40,060 bases of DNA from an uncultured Lachnospiraceae bacterium (GTDB lineage Bacteria; Bacillota; Clostridia; Lachnospirales; Lachnospiraceae): NCBI GenBank assembly GCA_934343915.1, contig CAKRIL010000028.1, positions 1 through 40,060 on the forward strand, read 5' to 3'. Position 1 is the first letter of the stretch. Every line of letters starts with the position of its first letter. Below the pieces are notes generated by a model that was not told the DNA's origin, made no database searches, and worked only from the letters and a program-made list of their open reading frames with translations. This document shows, piece by piece, positions 6,664-14,891 of the stretch. The position numbers and the translations under genes are program-made.

Positions 6664-8130
6664 TTAAAATCCCGCGTATATGAATTTGCTTGCCGAATAT
6701 CCCGGACCATACACTCCGAATACAACGGTAAACAGGAATACCGCTATCATAAGTGCCGCCCAAAATACATACTTCCATCTTGTAACTCGTTCAATAACCT
6801 TCCACTTGCCGATTATTCCCACAACAGCCATAACAACCGTTCCGAACGCCGCCAAATACCAGTCAATCTTACTCAGATATGTGGTAATACCGCCGTTCAC
6901 AAGTATCTCAGGATTCCACTGGGAGCACATTCTGCGGATATACAGAATACCGCCTGAGAGTGAAGCCTCCCTGAAAAATATCCAGGTGAAGCTCACCAGT
7001 ACGAATACTATCAGACGCTGGAACCATTTATACGCCGCATTCTGCCTGTTAATCTTTAAGGCATCCGTGATTTTGCATCTGAGATTCTTCGTAACTCCCG
7101 AAATTATCTGATATAGTCCGTGCAGCATTCCCCACGCAATATATCCAATGGCAGCGCCGTGCCATAATCCGCTCACCGCAAAGACGATAAGCACGTTGAT
7201 GTACTTTCTTACGGCTCCCTTTCTGTTGCCGCCAAGCGGTATGTATACATAATCCCTTAACCAGCTCGACAGGCTTATATGCCATCTTCTCCAAAAATCA
7301 GCAATACTTGTTGCCATATAAGGGCTGTTGAAATTGTCCTTAAGGTCGAACCCGAACAGCATCGCAACCGCTACCGCCATATTGCTGTATCCTGCAAAGT
7401 CCGCATACAGCTGAATCGAATAGCATATCACCGCAACAAACATATACATGCCGTAGGTGTAATTGCTGTCAAATCCGTCAAAAATAACATCCGTATACTG
7501 TGATAATCTATCAGCAATCACAAGCTTCATGAACGCACCCATCATGAACAGCGTGACAGCCTTCTTAAGCTTCTCGAACGTCATGCTTCGTCTGTTCTCT
7601 ATCTGCGGAAACAGCTCCTCAGCTCTCTGTATCGGTCCTGACACGACCGTAGGGAAGAACATCACAAACAAAGCAAAGTCAATCGGATTCTTTTTAACTC
7701 TTATCTTGTCATTATATAACGAAAATAAATATGTAGAGCTTTGCAGCACGAAGAACGATATACCGATTGTCGCCGCCCAGCCTACCGGCGGAAGTCCGAC
7801 TCCCAGCGCACCGAATACACTGTTGAAGCCTCTTATGAACAGATTGGTACACTTGGTGCCTGCCAAAACCCCGATATTAAGGACACTGCCTATTATAACC
7901 GCAGGATGCCTCCACCCGGGATGCCTGTCAACCACCAGTCCCGTCACATAGGTAATCACTATCGACGTGAATATAAACAGCGATTTTTTTACGCTAAAGC
8001 TCATGTAAAATGCCATGCTTAACAGCAGCAGCACCAGATTCTGCAGCTTCACATGTCTGCTTAAGGCATAGTAAGCAATCAATCCCACCGGCATAAAAAT
8101 CAGCCAAAAATTAAAGCTTATAAAATTCAT
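6664..8130 (-). CDS. MBOAT-family O-acyltransferase (AlgI/DltB-like)
   Basis: The protein has 488 residues and many membrane helices. It carries the MBOAT core: FPTVVSGPIQRAEE, DFWRRWHISLSSWLRDYVYIPLGGNRKG, and the catalytic-His segment SGLWHGAAIGYIAWG. It moves acyl (usually acetyl) groups across the membrane for transfer to a surface polysaccharide, with the SGNH proteins downstream as partners. I use ATG 8130, which has GGAGAAAG in front of it; the upstream TTG at 8142 would place the ribosome-binding site inside the gene. It begins just after trmB, so it shares that transcript. Confidence 0.92.
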   Translation of the reverse strand: MNFISFNFWLIFMPVGLIAYYALSRHVKLQNLVLLLLSMAFYMSFSVKKSLFIFTSIVITYVTGLVVDRHPGWRHPAVIIGSVLNIGVLAGTKCTNLFIRGFNSVFGALGVGLPPVGWAATIGISFFVLQSSTYLFSLYNDKIRVKKNPIDFALFVMFFPTVVSGPIQRAEELFPQIENRRSMTFEKLKKAVTLFMMGAFMKLVIADRLSQYTDVIFDGFDSNYTYGMYMFVAVICYSIQLYADFAGYSNMAVAVAMLFGFDLKDNFNSPYMATSIADFWRRWHISLSSWLRDYVYIPLGGNRKGAVRKYINVLIVFAVSGLWHGAAIGYIAWGMLHGLYQIISGVTKNLRCKITDALKINRQNAAYKWFQRLIVFVLVSFTWIFFREASLSGGILYIRRMCSQWNPEILVNGGITTYLSKIDWYLAAFGTVVMAVVGIIGKWKVIERVTRWKYVFWAALMIAVFLFTVVFGVYGPGYSASKFIYAGF

Positions 8131-8150
8131 AACTTTCTCCAATCAGTATA

Positions 8151-8789
8151 TTATCTGTTGATTATCATTTTGTTAATCGGCGTTCCCATACCCGAGAAGC
8201 GCTCCTCATACTCGGTCATTATATTGCCCTCATTCATCTTCTCATCATTGTGAAGGTCATAGGTGAGAGCTTCTATATGCCATCCCGCAGGCTCAACCTC
8301 CTCCACCGAGAAGTCAAACAGGTCTCTGTTGTCCGTCTTGAACTCGATTGTTCCGTCCTTCTTCAGAATCTCATTGTAGCGTGCAAGGAACTGTCTTGAG
8401 GTAAGTCTTCTCTTCGCGTGTCTGTCCTTCGGCCACGGGTCTGAAAAATTAAGATAGATTCTGTCAATCTCGCACCTGCCGAACACATCCGCAATCTCCT
8501 CCGCGTCCATCCTGATAAAAATGATATTTGCAAGCTGTGCCTCCTCCTGCTTCTCAAGCGCGCGGATGAGAACACTCGAATACTTCTCAATTCCCACATA
8601 ATTTATATCAGGGTTCTCTGCGGCAAGCTGCATAATGAATCTTCCCTTACCCATTCCCACTTCTATGCGGATAGGATTGTCGTTCCCGAACAGCTCATTC
8701 CATCTGCCCTTGTATTCCTTCGGCTCATTTACCACATATTCGCTCTCAACCATCGCCTCTCTGGCACCGGGTACATTTCTAAGTCTCAT
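8151..8789 (-). CDS. trmB: tRNA (guanine-N7-)-methyltransferase
   Basis: At 212 residues this is the normal TrmB length. The SAM-binding region EVGMGKGRFIMQLA and the family signature NFSDPWPKDRHAKRRL are clear, followed by the conserved FKTDN. It methylates G46 in the variable loop of tRNAs. The ATG at 8789 overlaps the stop of the upstream hepT-like gene by 4 bases (ATGA), with AAGGAGAA inside the end of hepT. This housekeeping gene is therefore translationally coupled to a toxin-antitoxin pair, an odd arrangement probably produced by insertion of the pair. Confidence 0.95.
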   Translation of the reverse strand: MRLRNVPGAREAMVESEYVVNEPKEYKGRWNELFGNDNPIRIEVGMGKGRFIMQLAAENPDINYVGIEKYSSVLIRALEKQEEAQLANIIFIRMDAEEIADVFGRCEIDRIYLNFSDPWPKDRHAKRRLTSRQFLARYNEILKKDGTIEFKTDNRDLFDFSVEEVEPAGWHIEALTYDLHNDEKMNEGNIMTEYEERFSGMGTPINKMIINR

Positions 8790-9124
8790 CTTATTTTCTC
8801 CTTAATTATTTCTAATAGTTCCGGAATGTCATTCTTTAAGGTGTCAAATACGACCCTTAAATCCACATTTCCATAGTCATGTACAATACGATTTCTCAAT
8901 CCGTATAATGCATTCCACGGAATATTGTTAAATTGATTCTTATATTCATCTGACAATTTTCTTGCATTCTCTGAAATCTGTATCATACGAAACAACATAG
9001 AATCCAAAAGAATTTCATTTGTAGAGAATTCTTCTATATCAATATTCCTCATATGAATTACAATAAATTCCAAATCCTGCTGCACTCTATTAGCATAATA
9101 TAGGTCATTTTTCACATTATCCAT
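8786..9124 (-). CDS. HepT-like HEPN (DUF86) toxin
   Basis: This 112-residue all-helical protein carries the HEPN catalytic motif R-x4-H-x-Y as RNRIVHDY (Arg77, His82, Tyr84). HepT proteins are toxins neutralised by MntA nucleotidyltransferases, which AMPylate the Tyr of this motif (family knowledge). It starts inside the end of the MntA-like gene (8-bp overlap), the usual antitoxin-first coupling for this family. It in turn overlaps trmB. All motif residues are intact, so the toxin is probably functional. Confidence 0.85.
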   Translation of the reverse strand: MDNVKNDLYYANRVQQDLEFIVIHMRNIDIEEFSTNEILLDSMLFRMIQISENARKLSDEYKNQFNNIPWNALYGLRNRIVHDYGNVDLRVVFDTLKNDIPELLEIIKEKIR

Positions 9125-9590
9125 ATATCTTTATTCCATCCTTGAGTACTTCTTTTATCAGTTCCATGTTGTTATTTAATTGTGCTATATCAAGTAAATC
9201 AACTTTTTTGTGCAATGCTGTCCTTATCTCCTCAACCAAGCCATAAAATTTCAGTCCCTGCACATTTCCCGAAATCAGAAGGTCTACATCACTGTTCTGT
9301 TTTGCTTTTCCTTTTGCGTACGAACCAAAAAGAATACAAAAATCAATATCATATTTTTCAAATACTTCCGAACACTTTGCCTTTATATAATCGGGTTCCA
9401 AAATTCCATGTTCTTCATCAATCGGATTTACAGCAGATAATTTCTGTAAGATATATCTATATTTTAAACTTTCAGACTTATCCTCATCATTCTCGTAAGA
9501 TTTATATGAACGAAGTGAAATTCCAACTAAATCAGCCGCCTGTTGCTGTGTTAATTCCTTTTCTTTTCTTATATTTTTTAATTCACTCAT
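9117..9590 (-). CDS. XRE-MntA fusion: antitoxin with HTH and nucleotidyltransferase domains
   Basis: The 157 residues hold two domains. Residues 4-50 form an XRE helix-turn-helix (LTQQQAADLVGISLRSYKSY). Residues 70-157 form a minimal nucleotidyltransferase with GSYAKGKAKQNSDVDL (Gly89-Ser90, Asp101, Asp103). MntA-type enzymes inactivate HepT by AMPylation. The added DNA-binding domain suggests that the antitoxin represses its own promoter directly; repeated TGCA palindromes lie in the promoter 20 bases upstream. GGAGG precedes the ATG. The functional assignment rests on intact motifs and pairing with the HEPN gene. Confidence 0.85.
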   Translation of the reverse strand: MSELKNIRKEKELTQQQAADLVGISLRSYKSYENDEDKSESLKYRYILQKLSAVNPIDEEHGILEPDYIKAKCSEVFEKYDIDFCILFGSYAKGKAKQNSDVDLLISGNVQGLKFYGLVEEIRTALHKKVDLLDIAQLNNNMELIKEVLKDGIKIYG

Positions 9591-9607
9591 TTTGCACCTC
9601 CGTAATT

Positions 9608-9636
9608 ATAATAGTGCATTTTTTGCACTATGTCAA
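9608..9636 (-). promoter_or_regulatory. Promoter of the HepT/MntA operon
   Basis: On the minus strand TTGACA (complement of 9631-9636), a 17-base spacer and TATTAT (complement of 9608-9613) precede the antitoxin gene. The first palindromic operator fills the spacer exactly, as expected for autorepression. Confidence 0.75.
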
Positions 9637-9680
9637 TTATGAAAATGCATTTTTTGCACTATTGCAAATTCAAAAGTGCA
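9611..9680. promoter_or_regulatory. Array of TGCA half-site operators
   Basis: ATAGTGCA-5-TGCACTAT (9611-9631) is a perfect palindrome. A second pair TGCA-TTTTT-TGCA lies at 9646-9658, with its centre 31 bp (three helical turns) away. Single TGCA sites follow at 9663 and 9677. The XRE domain of the downstream antitoxin is the likely ligand. Confidence 0.7.
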
Positions 9681-9681
9681 T

Positions 9682-11601
9682 TTATTTTTTCCCGAACTCA
9701 CTCACTGTCTCAATATACATTTGTGGCAGCCCCACATCATAAGATTTTCCCTTGATGCGGCAGCCCATCATGCCTGATGATGCGCGCACCTCCTCAAGTG
9801 CATCCGTAAGCTGTATCTCACCGCGGCTCTCAATTCCGAGTCGGATATTTTTCTCAAGCACCTTATACACATCCTCCGTCAGAATGTACTGACCGAACAC
9901 GGCAAAATAGCTGCTGCCACCCTTGCACTTAACCGCAAGATTCTCCTCAGCGTAATCGACAGTCGGCTTCTCAACTATTCTGTCAAGGCGCATTCCTTCC
10001 TCATCCGTATTCTCCCATACACCGTGCATTATTCCGTAGTGAACGACCTGATTTTTAGGAACCTCATGCATGGAAATCACAGGAAGCCCATGTGCTTCAT
10101 AGCATCTGATAAGCTGGCTTGAACATGTCTCGCCGATTAACGATTCGTAAATCATATCACCAAGCAGCAAAAGAACAGGCTCGCCCGCCGCAAAGTCCCT
10201 GCTCTGGTACACGGCATGTCCGAATCCGCGTCGTTCATCCTGATACACATATCTTATCATTTTACCTATCTTGACAAGCTTATCCTCGTATACTCTCTTA
10301 TCCTCAGGAAGCTTGTCATAATTCTCCTTAGACATAGGCGCAAAGAACTCTTCATAAAGATGCTGCTCTTCTCTTCCTATTATAAGACACACCTCTTCAA
10401 TTCCCGACTGAACGAGCTGCTCTAAAAGCACCATGATTACAGGCTTAAAAAGCCCATCCTTGTCAAGCACCGGAAGAAAATCCTTCTTGACAGCCTTCGT
10501 CGCAGGATAAAGTCTCGTTCCGAAGCCCGCAACCGGAATCACAGCCTTTCTCACTGCCTGCTTTGGCTTAAGTGTGAGAGGGAATGCCTCCATTCCTCTT
10601 ACATTATTAAGATAATCTATTACTTTTTTCTGACACTCAGCGTCCTTGGCAAGAAGCTGAACCGTTCCGTCGCCCTGTGAGCCGACCCCCTTGGCACCGT
10701 ATATCCAGTTTTCAAGCTGTTCGTCGCAAAGCACTGAATGAAGCACCGGTGAGCGAAGCTCCTTAGGGCTTGCCGGAGCCACCTTTTTGTCAAAATTAGC
10801 CTGTACCTCGCGCATGAGCTTTCCAAGTCCCTGTGCATCACCTGCCGTCAGGAGCTTTTCGGCACGTTCTATATACGCCTTGTTATCTGCGCCAAGTGCC
10901 TCATGCACGGCACGCTCCTTGTCATTCTCCGCAAATGGATAGCACTTATTAAGGTCGGAAAGAATCTTGATTGTGTCCTTGCCCGCCTTTAAATCAGCTA
11001 TTACCCAGTAAAATGTTCCGCCAAGCGTTATCGGCTCAACATCCACCTCATTGCTGTCAAATGTCATATGCACAGGCTTAACGCCGAACGCACATGCCTG
11101 ATCAAGTCTTCCGCATCTTGAAGGTGTTCGCTGCTCACCTATGAACGCTATGTTCATCTCACCCAATGTGTTGAGCTTAAGCTTATATATCTGATTGAAG
11201 CCTCTCGCCGTAAGCACACATATTGCTGCACTTGACGACAGACCGCTCTTCATCGGAAGAGTTCTTCTTGTTATATGAATCCTAAGACCACCGACGCTGT
11301 AATGCTCATTAACATATGAAGCAACTCCTGCAACATATGAAAAATAACCGCCCTCACATGCCGTTCTTCGAAGAACCTGCGTGTCCATATCACACTCAAA
11401 GGTATCCTCTCCAAGGTCACTCTCTATTATGAACTTGTCCGCCGCCTCAACGGTAGCGTATATTCCTTCCTCTATTCCCGTTACAATCGCTTCACCCGGT
11501 ATAATTGCGGAATTGATGTTGCGGTGAAGACCAGCCCAATCACTATGTTCTCCGAACAGACATAAACGCCCCGGGACAAAAAGTTCTATTTTCTCTGACA
11601 T
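9682..11601 (-). CDS. Bifunctional GHMP sugar kinase / sugar-1-phosphate nucleotidyltransferase
   Basis: The 639 residues combine two enzymes. The N-terminal half is a GHMP kinase with GRLCLFGEHSDW (residues 11-22, galactokinase-like signature), LPMKSGLSSSAA (115-126, ATP-binding) and GAKGVGSQGDG (312-322). The C-terminal half, from about 360, is a GalU-like nucleotidyltransferase with VIPVAGFGTRLYPATKA, the catalytic-type KDFLPV, LLLGDMIY and VEKP. Together they would convert a free sugar to sugar-1-phosphate and then to an NDP-sugar, the same logic as the Fkp fucose enzyme. The sugar is not identifiable. It is monocistronic, starting after AGAGGT; the HepT/MntA operators begin right at its stop codon. 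Confidence 0.88.
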   Translation of the reverse strand: MSEKIELFVPGRLCLFGEHSDWAGLHRNINSAIIPGEAIVTGIEEGIYATVEAADKFIIESDLGEDTFECDMDTQVLRRTACEGGYFSYVAGVASYVNEHYSVGGLRIHITRRTLPMKSGLSSSAAICVLTARGFNQIYKLKLNTLGEMNIAFIGEQRTPSRCGRLDQACAFGVKPVHMTFDSNEVDVEPITLGGTFYWVIADLKAGKDTIKILSDLNKCYPFAENDKERAVHEALGADNKAYIERAEKLLTAGDAQGLGKLMREVQANFDKKVAPASPKELRSPVLHSVLCDEQLENWIYGAKGVGSQGDGTVQLLAKDAECQKKVIDYLNNVRGMEAFPLTLKPKQAVRKAVIPVAGFGTRLYPATKAVKKDFLPVLDKDGLFKPVIMVLLEQLVQSGIEEVCLIIGREEQHLYEEFFAPMSKENYDKLPEDKRVYEDKLVKIGKMIRYVYQDERRGFGHAVYQSRDFAAGEPVLLLLGDMIYESLIGETCSSQLIRCYEAHGLPVISMHEVPKNQVVHYGIMHGVWENTDEEGMRLDRIVEKPTVDYAEENLAVKCKGGSSYFAVFGQYILTEDVYKVLEKNIRLGIESRGEIQLTDALEEVRASSGMMGCRIKGKSYDVGLPQMYIETVSEFGKK

Positions 11602-11625
11602 ACGGACCTCTTTTCTATTAATTGG

Positions 11626-11790
11626 TAAGGCATCAAAAACTGCTTTGGGGATTACATATATATTATATTATGTTTATGCCCAATGGCTCCGTTGTACGAA
11701 GCTAGTACTACGCTTCTCCCAAAGTCGCATCGTGCATAAATATAATACGATATGCACAGCTAGGCTTTTTAACCGTTTTTGACTCCCATA
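11626..11790. mobile_element. MITE-like noncoding element A (short copy)
   Basis: The left end TAAGGCATCAAAAACTGC (11626-11643) resembles the ends of element B. The right end GTTTTTGACTCCCATA (11775-11790) is a degenerate inverse of it. Inside, GCTCCGTTGTACGAAGC, TAGTACTA and CGCTTCTCCCAAAGTCG are inverse copies of arm sequences found in element B (12132-12150 and 11977-11992). No coding capacity is seen. It is probably an internally deleted relative of element B. Confidence 0.5.
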
Positions 11791-11910
11791 CCTCTAATTT
11801 CCATAAGTAATTACAGTGTAACAGACAAACAATAATCTTGCAATTTTTTTATGGAAAGTTACGAAGATATGTAATACAATGATAATTAAGATTTTTGAAA
11901 CCACATACAC

Positions 11911-12216
11911 GGATTAAGGTGTCAAAACATGCTCCAAAGATTTCAAGTGTATGACAGTTATATTTATACATATCACGACTTTTGGGAGAAGCCTAGTTGT
12001 TCTTAGGGCTCTGTCCAATGTACAGCCACAGACGGCATGGATGCCGGCTGAGTTGCAAACAGCCATGGATGGCTGATTTTGCAACGCTGGCGGAAGATGC
12101 TCCTAACCCTCTCAGAGACCATAGAACAACTTGCTTCGTACAACGGAGCTGATATGTACAAATATAACATGTCATACACATAAGAATAACTCTTGCAGAT
12201 TTTGACACCTTAATCC
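11911..12216. mobile_element. MITE-like noncoding element B with 17-bp perfect terminal inverted repeats
   Basis: GGATTAAGGTGTCAAAA (11911-11927) is the exact reverse complement of 12200-12216. Similarity of the two arms continues inward for about 90 bp (GTGTATGACA, GTTATATTT, TACATATCA, AGTTGTTCT). The centre holds nested hairpins: CGGCA-TGGA-TGCCG, and CAGCCA-TGGA-TGGCTG inside TTGCAAA/TTTTGCAA. The whole element could fold as one branched structure. It has no transposase and looks like a nonautonomous mobile element. Confidence 0.65.
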
Positions 12217-12229
12217 CGCAACATACAAA
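12202..12229 (+). promoter_or_regulatory. Possible hybrid promoter of the DD-carboxypeptidase gene
   Basis: The right terminal repeat of the MITE-like element contains an outward TTGACA (12202-12207). TACAAA follows after 16 bases in flanking DNA (12224-12229). This lies 30 bases from the next gene. The -10 box is imperfect. Confidence 0.4.
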
Positions 12230-12258
12230 TATAAATAATATTATTCAGGAGCCCACAC

Positions 12259-13683
12259 ATGAACTCAACCCGCACCCCTTCGCGCCCCCTGCGCGTTCTA
12301 ATAACATACATTTTATGCTTCTGCCTGTTATCAGGCATCATGACCTGCAGCGTATATGCCGCACCTACGGATACAGTAAATGGTCAGAGTACCTCCTACC
12401 CTGTGCCTCCCGACATCGAATCCGGCAACTGCATCCTTATTGATGCCGACACGGGCATTGTGCTGTATGAGAAGAACAGTGACGAACAGTGTTATCCGGC
12501 AAGCGTAACGAAGCTCATGACCGCACTTCTTGTTGTGGAGAACTGTAACCTCAATGACACGCTTACAGTCAGTGCCAATGCCGTATCGAGTGTGAAGTAC
12601 GGTGACGCGAACGCGGCACTGAAAAAAGGTGAAGAATTCACGGTTGAACAGGCACTCAACATCATGCTTATAAAGTCAGCTAATGATATGGCTTACGCGC
12701 TCGGTGAGCATGTGGGAGGTTCGATTGCCAACTTTGCGAATATGATGAACAAGAGGGCTGCTGAGCTCGGCTGCACTGACACGCATTTTTCCAATGCGAG
12801 CGGTCTTACTGATGTCAACCACTACACGACAGCCCGCGATATGGCACTTATATGCCGCGCGGTCATCAACTCACCCGCTATCATGAATGCCATATCCTAT
12901 ACCAGGTCCTACTCTGTTCCTCCGACGAACATGACCTCCGAGACAAGATATTACAGGCTGTCGCACAGCATGGTAACGGGAAAATACCTCTACGAGTACT
13001 GCCTTGGCGGCAAGACAGGCTACACGGATGCAGCCGGGAACACACTTGCGACATTTGCCGGCAAGGACGGACTCAGACTTATATGTGTTGTGTTCAATTC
13101 CACCGAGGAGCAGCGCTACATCGACACGACGGCACTGTTTGAATATGCTTTTAACAATTTTCACCGAATGAATATCGTAAAGAATGAGGACACATTCAGC
13201 TTCAATCAGGGACTTGGACTTTCCGCCTTCGGAGTGAGCGGCAAGGCATTAAGCGGAAGCTCTGACATCACGCTATCCGTTCCCGACAGCGACTATGTGC
13301 TTGTTCCTGACGGTGTGAGCTTTTCGGAGCTTACCAAGGATATCGTCTATAAATCCGATGCTGAGACTGTATCAGGTGCGGAGAACGATTCATCCTTTGC
13401 CGAAGTCAACTACTACTACGATGGACATCTGCTTGGTCATACCAACCTTATTTTTTCGGAAAAACTCTCCCCGGACAGCACTACCGACCAGACAGCCTTG
13501 TCGGGACTTCCGTATATCACGGACATTGGCAATACGGGAATAGATGTATCGACTCTGCTTCAGGAGGGACATTTTGTGTACGTCAACATATGGCTCTGTG
13601 TTATAGCCGTATGCGTGGTAATCCTGGTGATAATAATTATCATCAACGTAAAAAAGAATCGCCACAATCTGCGATTCTCTTAA
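12259..13683 (+). CDS. Serine-type D-alanyl-D-alanine carboxypeptidase (DacF/PBP5-like)
   Basis: The 474 residues begin with a signal peptide ending near AYAAP. A penicillin-binding DD-peptidase domain follows with SVTK (Ser82, Lys85), SAN (Ser140-Asn142) and KTG (252-254). A C-terminal membrane helix and basic tail (about residues 440-474) anchor it, with the catalytic domain outside the cell. It trims the terminal D-Ala of peptidoglycan stem peptides and so limits cross-linking. The middle region after the peptidase core (about 300-430) is less conserved. It starts at ATG 12259 after AGGAG. Convergent with the exonuclease gene, it ends 5 bases away. Confidence 0.93.
   Translation: MNSTRTPSRPLRVLITYILCFCLLSGIMTCSVYAAPTDTVNGQSTSYPVPPDIESGNCILIDADTGIVLYEKNSDEQCYPASVTKLMTALLVVENCNLNDTLTVSANAVSSVKYGDANAALKKGEEFTVEQALNIMLIKSANDMAYALGEHVGGSIANFANMMNKRAAELGCTDTHFSNASGLTDVNHYTTARDMALICRAVINSPAIMNAISYTRSYSVPPTNMTSETRYYRLSHSMVTGKYLYEYCLGGKTGYTDAAGNTLATFAGKDGLRLICVVFNSTEEQRYIDTTALFEYAFNNFHRMNIVKNEDTFSFNQGLGLSAFGVSGKALSGSSDITLSVPDSDYVLVPDGVSFSELTKDIVYKSDAETVSGAENDSSFAEVNYYYDGHLLGHTNLIFSEKLSPDSTTDQTALSGLPYITDIGNTGIDVSTLLQEGHFVYVNIWLCVIAVCVVILVIIIIINVKKNRHNLRFS
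13650..13678 (-). terminator. Rho-independent terminator of the exonuclease gene
   Basis: AGAATCGC (13655-13662) pairs with GCGATTCT (13671-13678). On the minus strand the stem is followed by six T (13650-13655). It lies inside the last codons of the convergent carboxypeptidase gene, just past the exonuclease stop. Confidence 0.8.
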
Positions 13684-13688
13684 TACCA

Positions 13689-14657
13689 TTAATATATGTT
13701 CTTCTTTTTCTGTCTCCTGTCTCGGCGGCGCTTTCTGACCTCAGACTGGCGCTGCCGTATTTCTTCCGCTCCCGCTTCATCCGTTATCTTAAGCACTCTT
13801 GAGGCATAGAACTTTCCGTTCTCGTCCTCACGCACTCTGAATCTTCCCTTAATATAGCCGTGCTGCTTACACTCTGCAAGACAATAGTGCATCTTGGAAT
13901 TCATGGTGAACCAGCGTATCTTCTTTCTTGCAGTGCTTCCGCACAGATAACACTTTGTGGCAAGAAGTCTTGTCGAGTTGACCAAAGCCTCCTTGGTGTC
14001 ATACCCTTTTGTTATATATTTTTCGTAGGTTCCGTAATTGACGTTGATTTCTTCCCTTATACTCGTCGGGATTCTGTAAGTATCGATGGAAAAATATCCG
14101 CCAGCCTTGGCCATATCAATCTGCGCCAGCACCTTAGCCGTGTACTCGGCATCGCTTATGGCACTGTGAAAATCAATATTTTTCTCTATTCCGAGCATGT
14201 CGACAGCCGCCTCCAGGGCACGCCTTGACTTGCCGTCCTCCTTATCTATCGAGAACAGCTTCTGTACATCATAGTAGAACAGAGGATATTCGAACGGGTT
14301 ATCAAGCTCATAATAACTCATGTTGCGCTGAAGCTCTACAAGGTCTGAGGTTCCCCACGTACATATGCGGTACTCCCCGTCTTCCCTGCACCAATCGATA
14401 AATCCGCTTACCGCCTCCTGAAAGGTCTTACCGCCATCAAGGGACTCCTTCGTCACATGTGTAAGCCCCTTGGCTATATAGTGAAGCTCCTTGTAGACCT
14501 GCGGCTTAATATAACACGAATAGCTGTCAAGCCGGTTAAAATTCTCATCCAGCTTCACAGCTCCAATCTCAAATATTTCAAAAGGAAGCTTCTCTACTTC
14601 GTCTTCCTTACCGCTCGGACATTGATTCCATTCCAAGTCCATCACTATATACTTCAT
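13689..14657 (-). CDS. DnaQ-like DEDDh 3'-5' exonuclease domain protein
   Basis: The 322-residue protein has Exo I as VMDLEWNQ, Exo II around CTWGTSDLVEL, and Exo III as HSAISDAEYTAKVL (the DEDDh set). This matches the RNase T / DNA polymerase III epsilon superfamily. A C-terminal extension of about 130 residues contains a C-x2-C pair (CYLCGS) and a later C-x3-C, possibly a zinc-binding element, and ends in a very basic tail (RKRRRDRRQKKKN). That suggests RNA or DNA binding. I chose ATG 14657 with GGTGA in front over the upstream TTG (14669). The substrate is unknown. Confidence 0.85.
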   Translation of the reverse strand: MKYIVMDLEWNQCPSGKEDEVEKLPFEIFEIGAVKLDENFNRLDSYSCYIKPQVYKELHYIAKGLTHVTKESLDGGKTFQEAVSGFIDWCREDGEYRICTWGTSDLVELQRNMSYYELDNPFEYPLFYYDVQKLFSIDKEDGKSRRALEAAVDMLGIEKNIDFHSAISDAEYTAKVLAQIDMAKAGGYFSIDTYRIPTSIREEINVNYGTYEKYITKGYDTKEALVNSTRLLATKCYLCGSTARKKIRWFTMNSKMHYCLAECKQHGYIKGRFRVREDENGKFYASRVLKITDEAGAEEIRQRQSEVRKRRRDRRQKKKNIY

Positions 14658-14891
14658 AATAATCACCAAACCTTATTATATATAAAAACACATGCTCTAT
14701 CAATAACTTTTTTATGGGCTTCAGGCGGCATAATACATTCCTGTATCGTCAAAAGCATTCCTCCGCAGACAATAAATATTCCTTTACCAAAACTTAGCTT
14801 ATTTGTTTGCTTATATTTATCTTTTATTATATAATGTTTTTGATGTACTATCATTGTTTGCAACGATTCTATTAGTCGTGAGGGATATTAT

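Noticed and set aside
11993..12208. 71-codon minus-strand open frame
   Set aside because: It lies wholly inside the inverted-repeat element and its codons follow the hairpin arms. It has no ribosome-binding site, and the sequence is better explained as a noncoding repeat.
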